A stretch of DNA of 64,000 bases from Clostridiales bacterium (GCA_012800735.1 JAAZIU010000009.1:1-64000), one strand, 5' to 3'; shown: positions 1 through 8,941, counted from the first letter of the stretch. Made by a program: numbers and translations. The notes: a model not told the origin generated them from the sequence alone.

Positions 1-335
1 ATACAGATACTCCAATATGGGATTCGGGTTGTACAAAATTGTTTTGGGACTTATATTTGGAGAATCAGGATGTAAGTCAAGTCAAATATGCGTCAATTTC
101 AGAAAGTGATTCTCTGAGTTTCTTTCCACAAACATATGTTGAAGTCGCAGAATTTGATTGTCTTCGTGATGAAGGAATTGCGTTTGCTGAAAGACTGCAA
201 TCGGAAGGTGTTTCTGCTGAAATACATGTTGTAAAGGGTGCATGTCACGGTTTTGAGGCAGCCTTTAAAAGTACAATTGTTAAAACTTGTTTAAATAGAC
301 GTGTAGCTTGGATAAAAAATATTTTTCGGCAATAG
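1..335 (+). CDS. alpha/beta hydrolase (acetyl esterase type), C-terminal part
   Basis: The frame is open from the window edge, so the gene starts outside. The visible end resembles the C-terminal third of alpha/beta-hydrolase-3 esterases: a TPIWDSG-type segment, an aspartate in AEFDCLRDEG (the usual place of the acid residue) and GACHGF, whose His would be the catalytic histidine of the Ser-Asp-His triad. The nucleophile elbow GxSxG lies upstream and cannot be seen. A TTG at 39 could be read as a start, but homologous-looking sequence precedes it, so I take it as internal. The gene is AT-rich like the exporter that follows and unlike the genes after 2340. Family assignment is moderate; substrate unknown. 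Confidence 0.6.
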   Translation, partial: TDTPIWDSGCTKLFWDLYLENQDVSQVKYASISESDSLSFFPQTYVEVAEFDCLRDEGIAFAERLQSEGVSAEIHVVKGACHGFEAAFKSTIVKTCLNRRVAWIKNIFRQ

Positions 336-410
336 AATAATGTGGAATATCACACTATAAGTACAGTAGACATAGACTCCAAAATATGATATAATAAATA
401 AACTCCGCTT

Positions 411-491
411 CATAACACAAAGTTGACGTAAAATTTTCGAAGAGAGCGCGAGAGGAACTTTTTGTAAAAAGTTTCTTTCGCAAAATAAAAA
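411..491. repeat. direct repeat copy 1 with internal palindrome
   Basis: About 81 bp nearly identical to 2245-2325, in the same orientation, one on each side of the ABC exporter. It holds a palindrome near 448-481 built on AACTTTTTGTAAAAAGTT. A second shared block, CACACTATAAGTACAG, lies at 351-366 here and at 2226-2241 in the other copy, where the intervening 44 bp are missing. The whole gap 336-503 holds no gene. Confidence 0.85.
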
Positions 492-503
492 GGGGTAAAG
501 GAT

Positions 504-2249
504 ATGTGGAAAAATATCATACGGATAAAAAAAGAAGTGGATTTTAAGAACAAATACATAATGTTTTATGTATTAATAAACTTATTTTTCACCCTTTTGT
601 CCCTGCTGATTCCGAAATTAACAGCGTTGTTTATAGACTATGCTATTCCGCAAAAAAGCTATCCCATACTGTTATATATTGCAATCGGACAGCTTGTTGC
701 GATTGCGTTAACTTGCCTGACTCAAGCAAGCAGTATGTATTTTGGCGAAAAAATAGCTTTGATTATTATAAAAAACGGGAAAATTAAAATATTCAACAAG
801 ATATTGAGAATGTCTTTGACTGAATATTCAAAATATTCTTCAGCGGATTTAATTAGTGTTTTAAATAACGACATTGTAAAATATGTTAATTTCATGAAGG
901 ATACCGTCGTAGGCTTTGTTTGCGATATAATTACGCTGATTGTGGTTCTTGTTACTATCTTTTTGAACAACTGGGTTGTTGGAATCATCTCAATTGTATT
1001 AGTGCCTTTATTCGCCCTTTCTTTTCAGGTTAATGGTGAAAAGCTGACTCAGATAAACAATTTGATTACAGATGAAAATGTCAAAATGGATACCATGACA
1101 TATGAAAGAATAAATAATAAGATGTATATAGAGGCATCGGGTAAAGAACGGGCGGAAATCAATGATTATATAAATGAATTGTGTAATATACAGCAGCTGT
1201 CCCTGCGCGAAACAAAGATACGGATATTGCCGGTTGTTTTGTCAATGGTTGTTTCAAGCATGATTGTTTTTCTTGTATATTTGATCGGGAGTATATTCGC
1301 CATTGAAGGAAATCTGACGCCCGGCAGCATAGTTGCCATTACGTCATGGATTACAATGACCGGCGCCCCCGTAAATAATATCGCCTTAACGATTTTAAAC
1401 TATAAAACAACATTAAGAGCCATCGAGAGAAGCAATGCTATTTTCGGGATGGAAATAAAGGAAAACTCAAACAAGAAAAGAATAAACAAAATTGAGAATG
1501 TTACACTCAGAAATGTGACATTTGCGTACAATGATGAAAAAACTGCCGTAGACAATGTGAGTTTATCAATCAAAAAAGGAATGCATATATCAGTCATTGG
1601 CGCAAATGGTTCGGGAAAATCCACTTTAATTAAATTGCTTCTTGGCTTGTATTTAAATTACAAGGGAGATATCCTATGTAATGATTGTGAATTAAGGGAT
1701 TTGGATATCGAAACTTTTCGAAGCCGTATAGCTTATGTCCCGCAAAACATTACTGTCTGGCGGAAATCTGTTTTGGAGAATATTATTTATCTTCGAAAAG
1801 ATGAGGAAGTGGACTTCGGATTAATCTATGATCTTCTGAAGATAGTAAAATTGGAAGGGGTTTTTCCCGACGCCGAGCACTTGAATAATATTGTGGAAGA
1901 ATCCGGTGTTGATTTTTCCGGCGGTGAAAGGCAAAAATTAGCGCTGATAAGAGCGCTGTATGCAAAACCGGATTTATTGATATTGGATGAGGCTACCAGC
2001 AATATTGATATAGTATCGGAAGAACATATTTTATCAAAACTGAAAAAAGTTTTGCCTGAAACAATGGTAGTATCTATAACGCATAGATTAACAAATTTAC
2101 AAGACAGTGATGGGATTGCATTATTCAGCAACGGCAAAATGACTTATTTCAATCAATTTGAGGATTTTAAGGCAGATCCTCAATATGATCAATATCATAG
2201 ATTGTTAGAGGAACAAAAGGAAAGTCACACTATAAGTACAGCATCATAA
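504..2249 (+). CDS. ABC transporter, fused permease and ATP-binding protein (exporter type)
   Basis: A 581-residue half-transporter of the exporter (type IV) fold. The first ~310 residues hold about six hydrophobic membrane segments. The C-terminal nucleotide-binding domain shows Walker A GANGSGKST (~370), Q-loop YVPQN, signature FSGGERQ (~475), Walker B LLILDEATS (~496) and the switch histidine in SITHR. No N-terminal C39 peptidase domain is present. Half-transporters dimerise to pump lipids, peptides or drugs outward; the substrate cannot be told. The RBS is AAAGGA just before ATG. The last codons (reading HTISTAS) lie inside the downstream repeat, so the repeat supplies the gene's end. AT-rich composition and flanking direct repeats suggest a captured gene. 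Confidence 0.9.
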   Translation: MWKNIIRIKKEVDFKNKYIMFYVLINLFFTLLSLLIPKLTALFIDYAIPQKSYPILLYIAIGQLVAIALTCLTQASSMYFGEKIALIIIKNGKIKIFNKILRMSLTEYSKYSSADLISVLNNDIVKYVNFMKDTVVGFVCDIITLIVVLVTIFLNNWVVGIISIVLVPLFALSFQVNGEKLTQINNLITDENVKMDTMTYERINNKMYIEASGKERAEINDYINELCNIQQLSLRETKIRILPVVLSMVVSSMIVFLVYLIGSIFAIEGNLTPGSIVAITSWITMTGAPVNNIALTILNYKTTLRAIERSNAIFGMEIKENSNKKRINKIENVTLRNVTFAYNDEKTAVDNVSLSIKKGMHISVIGANGSGKSTLIKLLLGLYLNYKGDILCNDCELRDLDIETFRSRIAYVPQNITVWRKSVLENIIYLRKDEEVDFGLIYDLLKIVKLEGVFPDAEHLNNIVEESGVDFSGGERQKLALIRALYAKPDLLILDEATSNIDIVSEEHILSKLKKVLPETMVVSITHRLTNLQDSDGIALFSNGKMTYFNQFEDFKADPQYDQYHRLLEEQKESHTISTAS

Positions 2250-2325
2250 CACAAAGTTGACGTAAAATTTTTGAAGAGAGCGCGAGAGAAACTTTTTGTA
2301 AAAAGTTTCTTTCGCAAAATAAAAA
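2245..2325. repeat. direct repeat copy 2 with internal palindrome
   Basis: Matches 411-491 with only a few differences and overlaps the stop codon of the ABC exporter. The palindrome AACTTTTTGTAAAAAGTT is preserved. The Gfo/Idh/MocA gene begins 16 bp further on, so its ribosome site (AAAGAGG) sits at the repeat edge. Confidence 0.85.
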
Positions 2326-2341
2326 TAAAGAGGTACATATC

Positions 2342-3403
2342 ATGTCAAAACTCAGAGCTGCCATTATCGGATGCGGCGGGATATCGCACTGCCACATGAC
2401 CGGGTATCTTGCGATGCCGGACCGCGTCGAAGTCGTCGCCTGCTGCGACATCGATCTTCCGAAAGCCGAGGCTTACGCGAAGAATTACGGGATTAAGAAA
2501 GTCTACGAAGACTACAACGAGATGATGGAGAAAGAGGATATCGATCTTGTCTCCGTCACTACCTGGAACTCGGCGCACAAAGGCGCGACAATCGCCGCGC
2601 TGAAGGGCGGCGCGCACGTCATCTGCGAGAAGCCGATGGCGATGAACGCGATTGAAGCGCAGGAGATGCTCGACACGGCGAAAGCCTGCGGCAAGGTGCT
2701 TCAGGTCGGATTTGTGCGTCGTTTCGGCGCCGACGCCGACGCGGTTCTGGCGTTTAAAAAAGCCGGAGTAATCGGCGACGTCTACTACGCGAAAGCCACC
2801 TATCTGCGCAAGAGCGGCTTCCCGGGCGGCTGGTTCGGCGACCTTGCGTATTCCGGCGGCGGTCCGCTCATCGACTTAGGCGTCCACGTCATGGACCTGG
2901 TAAGATACCTTTCCGGTCTTCCGAAGCCTATACAGGCTTACGGCGTGACATACAAGAATTTAGGAAACAACCGCGCCGCCGGCGGCGAAACGGCGTGGTC
3001 GGCGACCACTTCGGCGTCTAAGTACAAATACGACGTCGAGGACTTCACTTCAGCCATGATTCGTTTCGATTCGGGGCTCACCATGCTGATGGAAGCCAGC
3101 TTCAACCTCAACATCGCCCGCGACACCGGCAATATCGAGCTGATGGGCACCAAGGGCGGCGTGAATATGTCGCCGTTCACCATCTACACCGACATGGCGG
3201 GCAGATTCGTTGATATCAGCCCGAGCAGCGCCCCCGGCTTCGACTTCACCCGCGCCTTTAACGACGAGATGCGCGGCTTCGTCGACGCCGCCGAAGGCAA
3301 AGCTCCCTGCCGCGCCCCCGGCGAAGACGGCGTTATCCTGATGAAGATGATCGACGCAATCTACGAGTCTGCAAGAACCGGCAAAGCGGTGGATATTAAG
3401 TAA
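2342..3403 (+). CDS. Gfo/Idh/MocA family NAD(P)-dependent oxidoreductase
   Basis: 353 residues, usual length. The N-terminal Rossmann fold shows GCGGISHCH (residues 10-18) for dinucleotide binding; CEKPMA (~95-100) carries the conserved lysine of the family; the C-terminal alpha/beta domain has GGGPLIDLGVHVMDLVRY, whose His is the usual catalytic or substrate residue. Members oxidise or reduce sugars, inositols or sugar derivatives, in the cytoplasm. Exact substrate cannot be assigned. It stands alone between two palindromic repeats, in GC-rich sequence that contrasts with the exporter before it. The start has an AAAGAGG site 8 bp upstream. Confidence 0.9.
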   Translation: MSKLRAAIIGCGGISHCHMTGYLAMPDRVEVVACCDIDLPKAEAYAKNYGIKKVYEDYNEMMEKEDIDLVSVTTWNSAHKGATIAALKGGAHVICEKPMAMNAIEAQEMLDTAKACGKVLQVGFVRRFGADADAVLAFKKAGVIGDVYYAKATYLRKSGFPGGWFGDLAYSGGGPLIDLGVHVMDLVRYLSGLPKPIQAYGVTYKNLGNNRAAGGETAWSATTSASKYKYDVEDFTSAMIRFDSGLTMLMEASFNLNIARDTGNIELMGTKGGVNMSPFTIYTDMAGRFVDISPSSAPGFDFTRAFNDEMRGFVDAAEGKAPCRAPGEDGVILMKMIDAIYESARTGKAVDIK

Positions 3404-3417
3404 ATTACGAGAAGCTT

Positions 3418-3476
3418 TTATGCGAGAGAAACTTTTTGAAAAAAGTTTCTCTCGCGCTCTCTTCAAAAACTTTTGG
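3418..3476. repeat. dispersed palindrome, inverted copy
   Basis: Starts 15 bp after the oxidoreductase stop. It is the reverse complement of the core found at 448-481 and 2280-2316, including the flanking CTCTCTTCAAAAACTTTT. The near-perfect stem GCGAGAGAAACTTTTT/AAAAAGTTTCTCTCGC can fold in either strand and may act as a transcript end. No clean T-tract follows. Confidence 0.75.
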
Positions 3477-3534
3477 GAACGGGCGGCAAAGGGGCGGTTC
3501 TGATTCGGACAGGCAATAATTTTCGCAAAAAGCC

Positions 3535-3563
3535 TTGACAAAGCGGGTTTGATTTGATATAAT
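3535..3563 (+). promoter_or_regulatory. consensus sigma-70-type promoter of tRNA-Thr
   Basis: TTGACA (3535-3540), a 17-bp spacer and TATAAT (3558-3563), a perfect match to the consensus. The tRNA begins 21 bp after the -10 box. Confidence 0.9.
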
Positions 3564-3584
3564 ATATGAGCGTTGTGAAAAAAC

Positions 3585-3660
<76 letters not shown>

Positions 3661-3665
3661 CGATG

Positions 3666-3696
3666 AAAACGGTTCAAAAAATTGAACCGTTTTTTG
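3666..3696 (+). terminator. intrinsic terminator of tRNA-Thr
   Basis: Stem AAACGGTTC/GAACCGTTT with an A-rich loop, followed by a run of T. Confidence 0.85.
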
Positions 3697-3743
3697 TTAT
3701 ATAAATAGTCGCGGGACTTTTGGCAAAGCTCTGCGGATAGAGA

Positions 3744-3770
3744 ACAGCCCTTTTGAGGGGGCTGTTTTTT
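3744..3770 (+). terminator. second plus-strand intrinsic terminator
   Basis: ACAGCCC/GGGCTGT stem followed by TTTTTT. It lies about 50 bp beyond the tRNA terminator and faces the end of the minus-strand GNAT gene. No gene is visible between the two terminators; it probably backs up the first one. Confidence 0.7.
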
Positions 3771-3802
3771 GTTCATATGTGCGTGAATATTATTACAAAG
3801 CT

Positions 3803-4291
3803 TCACTCCCTGAGCTGCTTTTCCATGTAGATATACAGCGGCTTCATGCCCATTTTTTGATAGAAAGAAAGCGCCGGTTCGTTCATTGTCCAGACGCGGA
3901 GCTCAACCCGGCAGCAGCCGTTTTTCCGCGCAAATTCTTCCGCGTATTCGTAAAGCGCCCGGCCGACACCCGCGCCGCGCGCAGTCTCGTCGATACAGAT
4001 ATCGTCGATATACAGCGTTTTCGAGTCGACTAAGATGTTGTCGTCTTTGACCTGTTTAAACGCGGTAAAGGCGTAGCCGACGACATAGCCGCCCGTGTCA
4101 TACACAAAAACCGGAGTGCTTTCGTCTTTCAGGATAAGCGCGAGTTCGTCGTCCGAGTATTTGCGGCGGGGGGAGCCGTCGGGGTCGGGTCCCTTGAAAA
4201 TATCCGGCCGTCCCTCGTGGTGGATAAGTTCCACCTGACCCAAAAGCCGATGGAGATGCGGGATGTCTTCCGCTCTTGCGGGGCGTATCAT
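3803..4291 (-). CDS. GNAT family N-acetyltransferase
   Basis: 162 residues, a single GNAT domain. The acetyl-CoA loop is RGAGVGRAL (~110-118), preceded by strand IDDICID and followed by the helix and the FYQKMGMKP end typical of the fold. Such enzymes move an acetyl group from acetyl-CoA to an amine of a small molecule or protein; the acceptor is not evident. It lies 32 bp downstream of the lipoprotein gene on the same strand and may be co-transcribed with it, as a GNAT gene also follows the lipoprotein at 15567-17036. Confidence 0.88.
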   Translation of the reverse strand: MIRPARAEDIPHLHRLLGQVELIHHEGRPDIFKGPDPDGSPRRKYSDDELALILKDESTPVFVYDTGGYVVGYAFTAFKQVKDDNILVDSKTLYIDDICIDETARGAGVGRALYEYAEEFARKNGCCRVELRVWTMNEPALSFYQKMGMKPLYIYMEKQLRE

Positions 4292-4323
4292 TTATAAAAC
4301 CTCATTTAATCTGTCTTGCGTAT

Positions 4324-5796
4324 TTATTCCATCGCGTCGAATTTTTCCGTCAGCTTATCTATCTGCGTCTCGGCTTTCGAGATACGCTTTTCATACTGCG
4401 AGATTATATCGCCGCTGTTTTTCAGCACGAGCGAGGAGAACAGATCGGAAAGACCTATCGTCGTGTAAGTCATTCCGAAGTCATAAACGCGGTGGCGGCG
4501 GATTATCTCAAGCATCTCGGCGGATTCCTCGTCGCGGGTGAACTTGCCGGAAAGTGCGACGTCGTAATATGCGGGTGTGACGTACATTCTCGACGTGACG
4601 GCGATCATTTCAAGTATTGCGGAAAGCCTTTCCGGGTCCGGGCAGTTGAGCGGGATAACCATCGTCGAGCTGATGTTGTTCACATAAGTCTTGTAGTTCT
4701 CCTGCGCTTCGTCCCATTTCGGTATCGGGATGACGCCGAAGTCGGTGTCCATCGCGCGCATATTGACGATATAGCTCATTACCTCGCCGTAGAACAGCCC
4801 GCCGTTCTGCATGAACATATCTTTTCCGACACCCTCTTGTCCGCCCGGCGACATCCAGGTGACGTTCCCGCCGTGGTAGATGTAATTTGTCTTTTCAAGC
4901 AGAAGGGTCGCCTTTTCCACATCAAGCGCAAGATGAAGTCCGGTATCGGCGTCCGAGTTGATATATTTGAGGTCGGAGGCGTAGAAGAATCCGTTCTGAT
5001 AAGCCGAGGTTGTAATAAAACCGTAAAGGTCGTTTGTGGTAAACTCTCCGTCGCCGTCGATATCGGCGGAGATATCCTGGATCATCTTTGTGAAGACGTC
5101 GAGCGTCCACTTGCCGCCGCGGACAAGCTCATAAGGCTCCTCCATGCCGTTGTCGGCTATCAGCTGCTTGTTGAACATCATGATATAGGTGACGTCGTCG
5201 GCGAGGTAGTTCATAGCCGAGTTCATGAAGAAGACTTTGCCCGCGATGTTCAGCTCATAAGTTCCCAGCTCCCACCACGGTTTTTCAAAATTGTTGTGCG
5301 GCAGGGCGCAGAAATTGTATAAGATTCCGCCGGAGGCGAGAGTGCTTGCCTCGCTGATATTCGGCATAGAGATATCGTAGGTGTTGTCGCCGGAAAGGAC
5401 GGCGGATTTGATTTTCGCCGAGGCGTCGCCGGTTATAAGAGTAATCTCGGTGTTGAACCGCTCGTTTACCAGGCTGTTGCGGCGGAAGACGGCGTCGTTC
5501 AGAACTTCTCCGTTTTCTTCAGCCGAATAAATCTCTTTCTCTGAGGTGCCTACCGCCGGGCGGGCGATAACGTTGAACGGCTTGCCTTCAAAGTCAAATT
5601 CGGGAATTGCCGCTAAAGCGGCTTCAAGCTCAGCCGCTTCGGTATCGACGGTTTCGGCGGCTTCCGTCGCGCCTTCGGGAGCGCCGTCGGCATTTGCGTC
5701 GGTCACGGTCGGGTCTGCGCCGGAGCCGCAGGCGCAAAAGGATAAGGAAATAAGAGCGGCGAGCATAAGCGCCGCTGCGCGAAGGTAATTTTTCAT
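4324..5796 (-). CDS. extracellular solute-binding lipoprotein (orphan)
   Basis: Start chosen at 5796: ATG with a GGAAAG site 11 bp upstream, and downstream of the promoter at 5837-5865, which rules out the longer frame. The N-terminus is a lipoprotein signal ending in LSLSFCACG, then an acidic, Ala/Thr-rich linker. The mature part is a type-1 periplasmic-binding-like fold: EFDFEGKPFNVIAR, then a GEVLNDAVFRRNSLVNERF block, a calcium-loop-like DIDGDGEFTTNDLYG and a C-terminal helix. This block order recurs in seven other proteins of the window. The protein should be lipid-anchored outside the membrane. No permease is adjacent. Ligand unknown, likely an oligosaccharide. Confidence 0.85.
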   Translation of the reverse strand: MKNYLRAAALMLAALISLSFCACGSGADPTVTDANADGAPEGATEAAETVDTEAAELEAALAAIPEFDFEGKPFNVIARPAVGTSEKEIYSAEENGEVLNDAVFRRNSLVNERFNTEITLITGDASAKIKSAVLSGDNTYDISMPNISEASTLASGGILYNFCALPHNNFEKPWWELGTYELNIAGKVFFMNSAMNYLADDVTYIMMFNKQLIADNGMEEPYELVRGGKWTLDVFTKMIQDISADIDGDGEFTTNDLYGFITTSAYQNGFFYASDLKYINSDADTGLHLALDVEKATLLLEKTNYIYHGGNVTWMSPGGQEGVGKDMFMQNGGLFYGEVMSYIVNMRAMDTDFGVIPIPKWDEAQENYKTYVNNISSTMVIPLNCPDPERLSAILEMIAVTSRMYVTPAYYDVALSGKFTRDEESAEMLEIIRRHRVYDFGMTYTTIGLSDLFSSLVLKNSGDIISQYEKRISKAETQIDKLTEKFDAME

Positions 5797-5836
5797 TTCA
5801 TCACACTTTCCGCAGATATCAAAAAAACTTATCTGT

Positions 5837-5865
5837 ATTATACTATACAATTTCCTGTTTTTCAA
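5837..5865 (-). promoter_or_regulatory. promoter of the solute-binding lipoprotein
   Basis: On the minus strand TTGAAA, 17 bp, TATAAT. The predicted transcript starts near 5829, which leaves ATG at 5796 as the first usable start. Confidence 0.75.
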
Positions 5866-5944
5866 GCGTCGGCGGAAATTTTCCGCAGTATTATTGAAGC
5901 GGTTTTTGATTACGCAGAAATGAATTTCAGTAGACCCTTAAAAA

Positions 5945-6022
5945 ATTACATAAAACATTCACCGTTAAAACCCGTTTTGAGTTGTTACGGTGATATTACT
6001 TGAATTTCCCGAATGTTATTTT
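5945..6022. repeat. dispersed nested-hairpin repeat, copy a
   Basis: Outer stem TCACCGT/ACGGTGA (5959-5965 with 5987-5993) around an inner AAAACCCGTTTT. The flanks TTACATAAAA on the left and GTTATTTT on the right recur at 7255-7317 and 40543-40608. It lies downstream of the APH-type kinase gene. Confidence 0.65.
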
Positions 6023-6045
6023 ATCGTGAGTTTTATTATGATTTG

Positions 6046-7110
6046 TCACGGCAGCCGGATATCATCCCGCGTCATCTGAAGCCGGAGCCAATTCAGCAGC
6101 GTATCAATCTTTTCGCTGTTATCCCTGATTCGTTCAATCTCCCAAATCTGGTGCCACCAAAATGAATTCATATATCTGAACAGAACCGGAAACGCCCTGC
6201 GCTCGATATCTGAATAGGCGTAGAATTCTTCGATGCAGCTTATGTTGCGCATAAACTCATTCATTCTTAAATCGTTAAGTTCCTCGCTGTACCAATAGAG
6301 GCGGGAATTATTTTCGTCATAAAGACGACTGTCGAATATCAGCCACAGCGCTGCGCGGACAGTGTAATTAAGCGCCGGTTCTTTTCCGGATAAATTGAAG
6401 TCAATAAGCCCCTTAAAATTGCCCGCTCCGTCTATCAATACATTTGAATCATTAAGATCTGCCTGAAAGCAGGAAACCGGCAATGTATGATAAATTTTGC
6501 GCAATTCCTCCCGGTTTCGATAAAAAATCTCAAGCAGCGCCTGAACTTTAGAATAAAACGCAGGTATATTATCCTTTACATAGCTGCAAAAACGCAAGGC
6601 GGTTTCGGTGCCTTCATCGGTTGTGTCGGGAGCGGAATACGGTTCGAGAAGACAATATGCCGAATGGAAATCCATAAAATCAAAATAAGCGGACGCAACC
6701 TTGCCGACAGAACGCAGCAAATCGTCAACATAGCGAGGTCTGCCGTTTTCATCTTTCAATTCATCTGTAATAATCTTTTCGGCAATATGATATTTAGCGA
6801 ATTCTTCGGCATAAATATGATACACCCGCCCGTTTTCGGTATATTCAAAAACCTTGCTGCCGCTGCGATTAAGAACAATTTTAGGGCAGTATATTCCGAG
6901 ATTGTTATATTCGTCTATCAGGCGAGACCACGCGGCAATTTTAGCGGCGTCGGTAAATGAATTAGAGGTATGCTTTACAGCAAGCTTTGTTGCGCCGTTA
7001 TCGGTAATATATATCCGACGGAAATCATCTTCGCCCCGGCATAAATCGATTGTTTCAATAAGTTCCGGCGGATTGCTGTAATATAAGCTGAATATATTCT
7101 CGTTTGTCAT
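6046..7110 (-). CDS. aminoglycoside phosphotransferase (APH) family kinase
   Basis: 354 residues of the protein-kinase-like APH/choline-kinase fold. Visible are an N-terminal lobe with the NGATKLAVKHTSNSF region and the catalytic loop FQADLNDSNVLID (~219-231), where the usual His-Gly-Asp is Gln-Ala-Asp, followed by GLIDFNLSG as the metal-binding DFG-like strand. Members phosphorylate small hydroxyl compounds such as choline, homoserine or aminoglycosides; resistance should not be assumed. The gene is alone and bracketed in direct orientation by copies a and b of a dispersed hairpin repeat, which may have helped it move. Confidence 0.75.
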   Translation of the reverse strand: MTNENIFSLYYSNPPELIETIDLCRGEDDFRRIYITDNGATKLAVKHTSNSFTDAAKIAAWSRLIDEYNNLGIYCPKIVLNRSGSKVFEYTENGRVYHIYAEEFAKYHIAEKIITDELKDENGRPRYVDDLLRSVGKVASAYFDFMDFHSAYCLLEPYSAPDTTDEGTETALRFCSYVKDNIPAFYSKVQALLEIFYRNREELRKIYHTLPVSCFQADLNDSNVLIDGAGNFKGLIDFNLSGKEPALNYTVRAALWLIFDSRLYDENNSRLYWYSEELNDLRMNEFMRNISCIEEFYAYSDIERRAFPVLFRYMNSFWWHQIWEIERIRDNSEKIDTLLNWLRLQMTRDDIRLP

Positions 7111-7254
7111 ATAATGTCTTCCTTGGTATTTATATCTTTATTATATACCTATATTAACAAAAAGTCAATGTTATTCGTCAGTCAGAATCAATATCGGAAA
7201 TGAAAATAAAAGAAAACAAGCAAATAAGGTTTCGCAGCCAACCGCTTCGAAAAA

Positions 7255-7317
7255 AATCACATAAAAATATCACCGTAACTACAAAAAAGTCTTTACGGTA
7301 ATCCGTCGTTATTTCCT
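7255..7317. repeat. dispersed nested-hairpin repeat, copy b
   Basis: Stem ACCGTAA/TTACGGT (7272-7278 with 7293-7299), left flank TCACATAAAAATATC, right flank CGTTATTT. Same orientation as the copy at 5945-6022, so the pair flanks the kinase gene. Confidence 0.65.
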
Positions 7318-7376
7318 AAACATAAGATAGATTTTTCTGATAAATACACATGATTGGGGTTTCAAAAAGAGATAGC

Positions 7377-8177
7377 TTATTTGAGTTTATAACTTCCAAG
7401 TCCTTCCATGATGTCTTGTTTAAACAATGAAAACAGCAGATACGGCGGCAGCAGGAAGATAACAACCGCCGCAAAAGCGTATAGTGTTTGCGAAGAAAAG
7501 GCGTTCAGAATAACGGCGAGCGGGAATTTTGATTCCGATTCGATAAGGACAAGCGGTTCGGCAACCAAGTTCCATTGATCGGAAAAAACCAATACCGCGG
7601 TACATATAATGCCGGGTTTGATATTCGGAATTACAATCGACCAAAGGATTCTAAGGATATTGGAAGTCTCAAGTGTCGAAGCTTCGATTATATCGTTCGG
7701 GAGGGTTTTGGTTATCTGCGTCAGCAGGAAAACCGGCAGACAGGAGAATATTCCCGGAATAATCAGCGCGTACAGGGTGTCATAAATATTAAGCTGCTTT
7801 GAAACTATGTAGTGAGGCAACAAGGTGACTTGAAAAGGCATAACCATTACGATTATATAGGCTGTGAACAGAAACGCCTTTCCTTTCATTTTTACTTTTG
7901 CGAATACAAACGCAGCCGGGATCGAGACAATGAGAGCGCCCAGAGTCACAGCTCCGCTGACGAGAAAGGAGCGAACAAACGCATTTAAGTAGAGCGGCTT
8001 TGCTATATAAAAATCCCAATAACCGCTCAGAGAGGGGGAGATAACCCCGCTGAAATTAATCCCGACGGAGTAAAGCAAGGATAAGATTACAGGTGCGATC
8101 ATAACTGCGGCTAAAGCCAAAATTAAAAGGCTGCCGATAATATGCAGGAGTTTTTTTACCATATCCGCTCGCTCCAT
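7377..8177 (-). CDS. carbohydrate ABC transporter permease (MalG-like)
   Basis: 266 residues with about six membrane helices. The cytoplasmic EAA loop reads EASTLETSNILRILWSIVIP, the contact for the ATPase, as in the MalG/CUT1 family. It forms the transmembrane channel together with the permease encoded just upstream; the two genes overlap by 22 bp. No ATPase gene is in the operon; CUT1 systems of Bacillota often use a shared MsmX-type ATPase encoded elsewhere (established for the family, inferred here). Confidence 0.9.
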   Translation of the reverse strand: MERADMVKKLLHIIGSLLILALAAVMIAPVILSLLYSVGINFSGVISPSLSGYWDFYIAKPLYLNAFVRSFLVSGAVTLGALIVSIPAAFVFAKVKMKGKAFLFTAYIIVMVMPFQVTLLPHYIVSKQLNIYDTLYALIIPGIFSCLPVFLLTQITKTLPNDIIEASTLETSNILRILWSIVIPNIKPGIICTAVLVFSDQWNLVAEPLVLIESESKFPLAVILNAFSSQTLYAFAAVVIFLLPPYLLFSLFKQDIMEGLGSYKLK

Positions 8178-8941
8178 TTCTTCTCAAACCATAACAGCGC
8201 GATGATAATAACGAAGATCACGATGAAGAATATGCTTGCAGCGGCGGAAACATTCTGGTAATTCAATTTCTCGAAATGGTTGTTCAGATAATTTTGTATC
8301 ATATATACGCTTTTATCCGGATAATTCCCCCACAGAAGATACGATTCGCGGTAAATCTTGAACGAATTGACGAAAGAAAGGATTCCTGTAAACAAAACCA
8401 TCGGGATGCTGTTCGGAAACAGAATATATATTAGAGTGGATAATTTGGAGGAGCCGTCTATCTGCGCCGAATCAAGCACCTCCTGAGGGACTGTCAGAAA
8501 TGAAGTGGTCAGGAGAATGACATTCAGTCCGGTATATTTCCATATAAACAGAAGCAGCAGCGACGACGGCGCGGGGAATGAAGCAAAGTGGGACTGCCAG
8601 ATCATAACAGCTGTTATCGACGGGAGAAGATACGGCAGAAATATTGCCGACTGAACGAACATCAGTTTTCGCAGAACAAACGCCAGAAGAAAGGCGATTA
8701 TATAAGAAATAACGATTATCAGCGGAACGGATATCGCAGTGAAAATAAAGGTGTTTTTCATTCCGAGCAAAAAATACTCGGATTTCAGGAGCGTTTTGAA
8801 ATTTTCAAGACCGCAGAATTCCTGATTGAAAGCATCGTTCAGCCATGCGTAGGATAACGAGCGGAAAAATGGTATGATATAAAACACCAAAAATCCGGCA
8901 AAGCTCGGTATGAGCATGAACTTCCAGTATTTGTTATTCAT
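8156..8941 (-). CDS. sugar ABC transporter permease (MalF/UgpA-like)
   Basis: 261 residues, six predicted helices, with the EAA-type loop DSAQIDGSSKLSTLIYILFP. Partner of the MalG-like permease and of the binding lipoprotein at 9407-11494. It lacks the long periplasmic insert of E. coli MalF, as is usual in Bacillota. The start is ATG at 8941; the gap to the upstream small gene is 52 bp, so one transcript is likely. Confidence 0.9.
   Translation of the reverse strand: MNNKYWKFMLIPSFAGFLVFYIIPFFRSLSYAWLNDAFNQEFCGLENFKTLLKSEYFLLGMKNTFIFTAISVPLIIVISYIIAFLLAFVLRKLMFVQSAIFLPYLLPSITAVMIWQSHFASFPAPSSLLLLFIWKYTGLNVILLTTSFLTVPQEVLDSAQIDGSSKLSTLIYILFPNSIPMVLFTGILSFVNSFKIYRESYLLWGNYPDKSVYMIQNYLNNHFEKLNYQNVSAAASIFFIVIFVIIIALLWFEKKWSERIW

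Noticed and set aside
4276-5322. Long plus-strand frame opposite the lipoprotein at 4324-5796
   Set aside because: Basic, Arg/His-rich shadow of a GC-rich gene; no ribosome site and no homology-like motifs. The same holds for long frames at 14369-15265, 27048-27812, 28132-29034 and the minus-strand frame 32545-33789.
6046-7110. Antibiotic resistance gene call for the APH-family kinase
   Set aside because: The family includes many housekeeping small-molecule kinases and the catalytic loop departs from HGD; no resistance claim can be supported.
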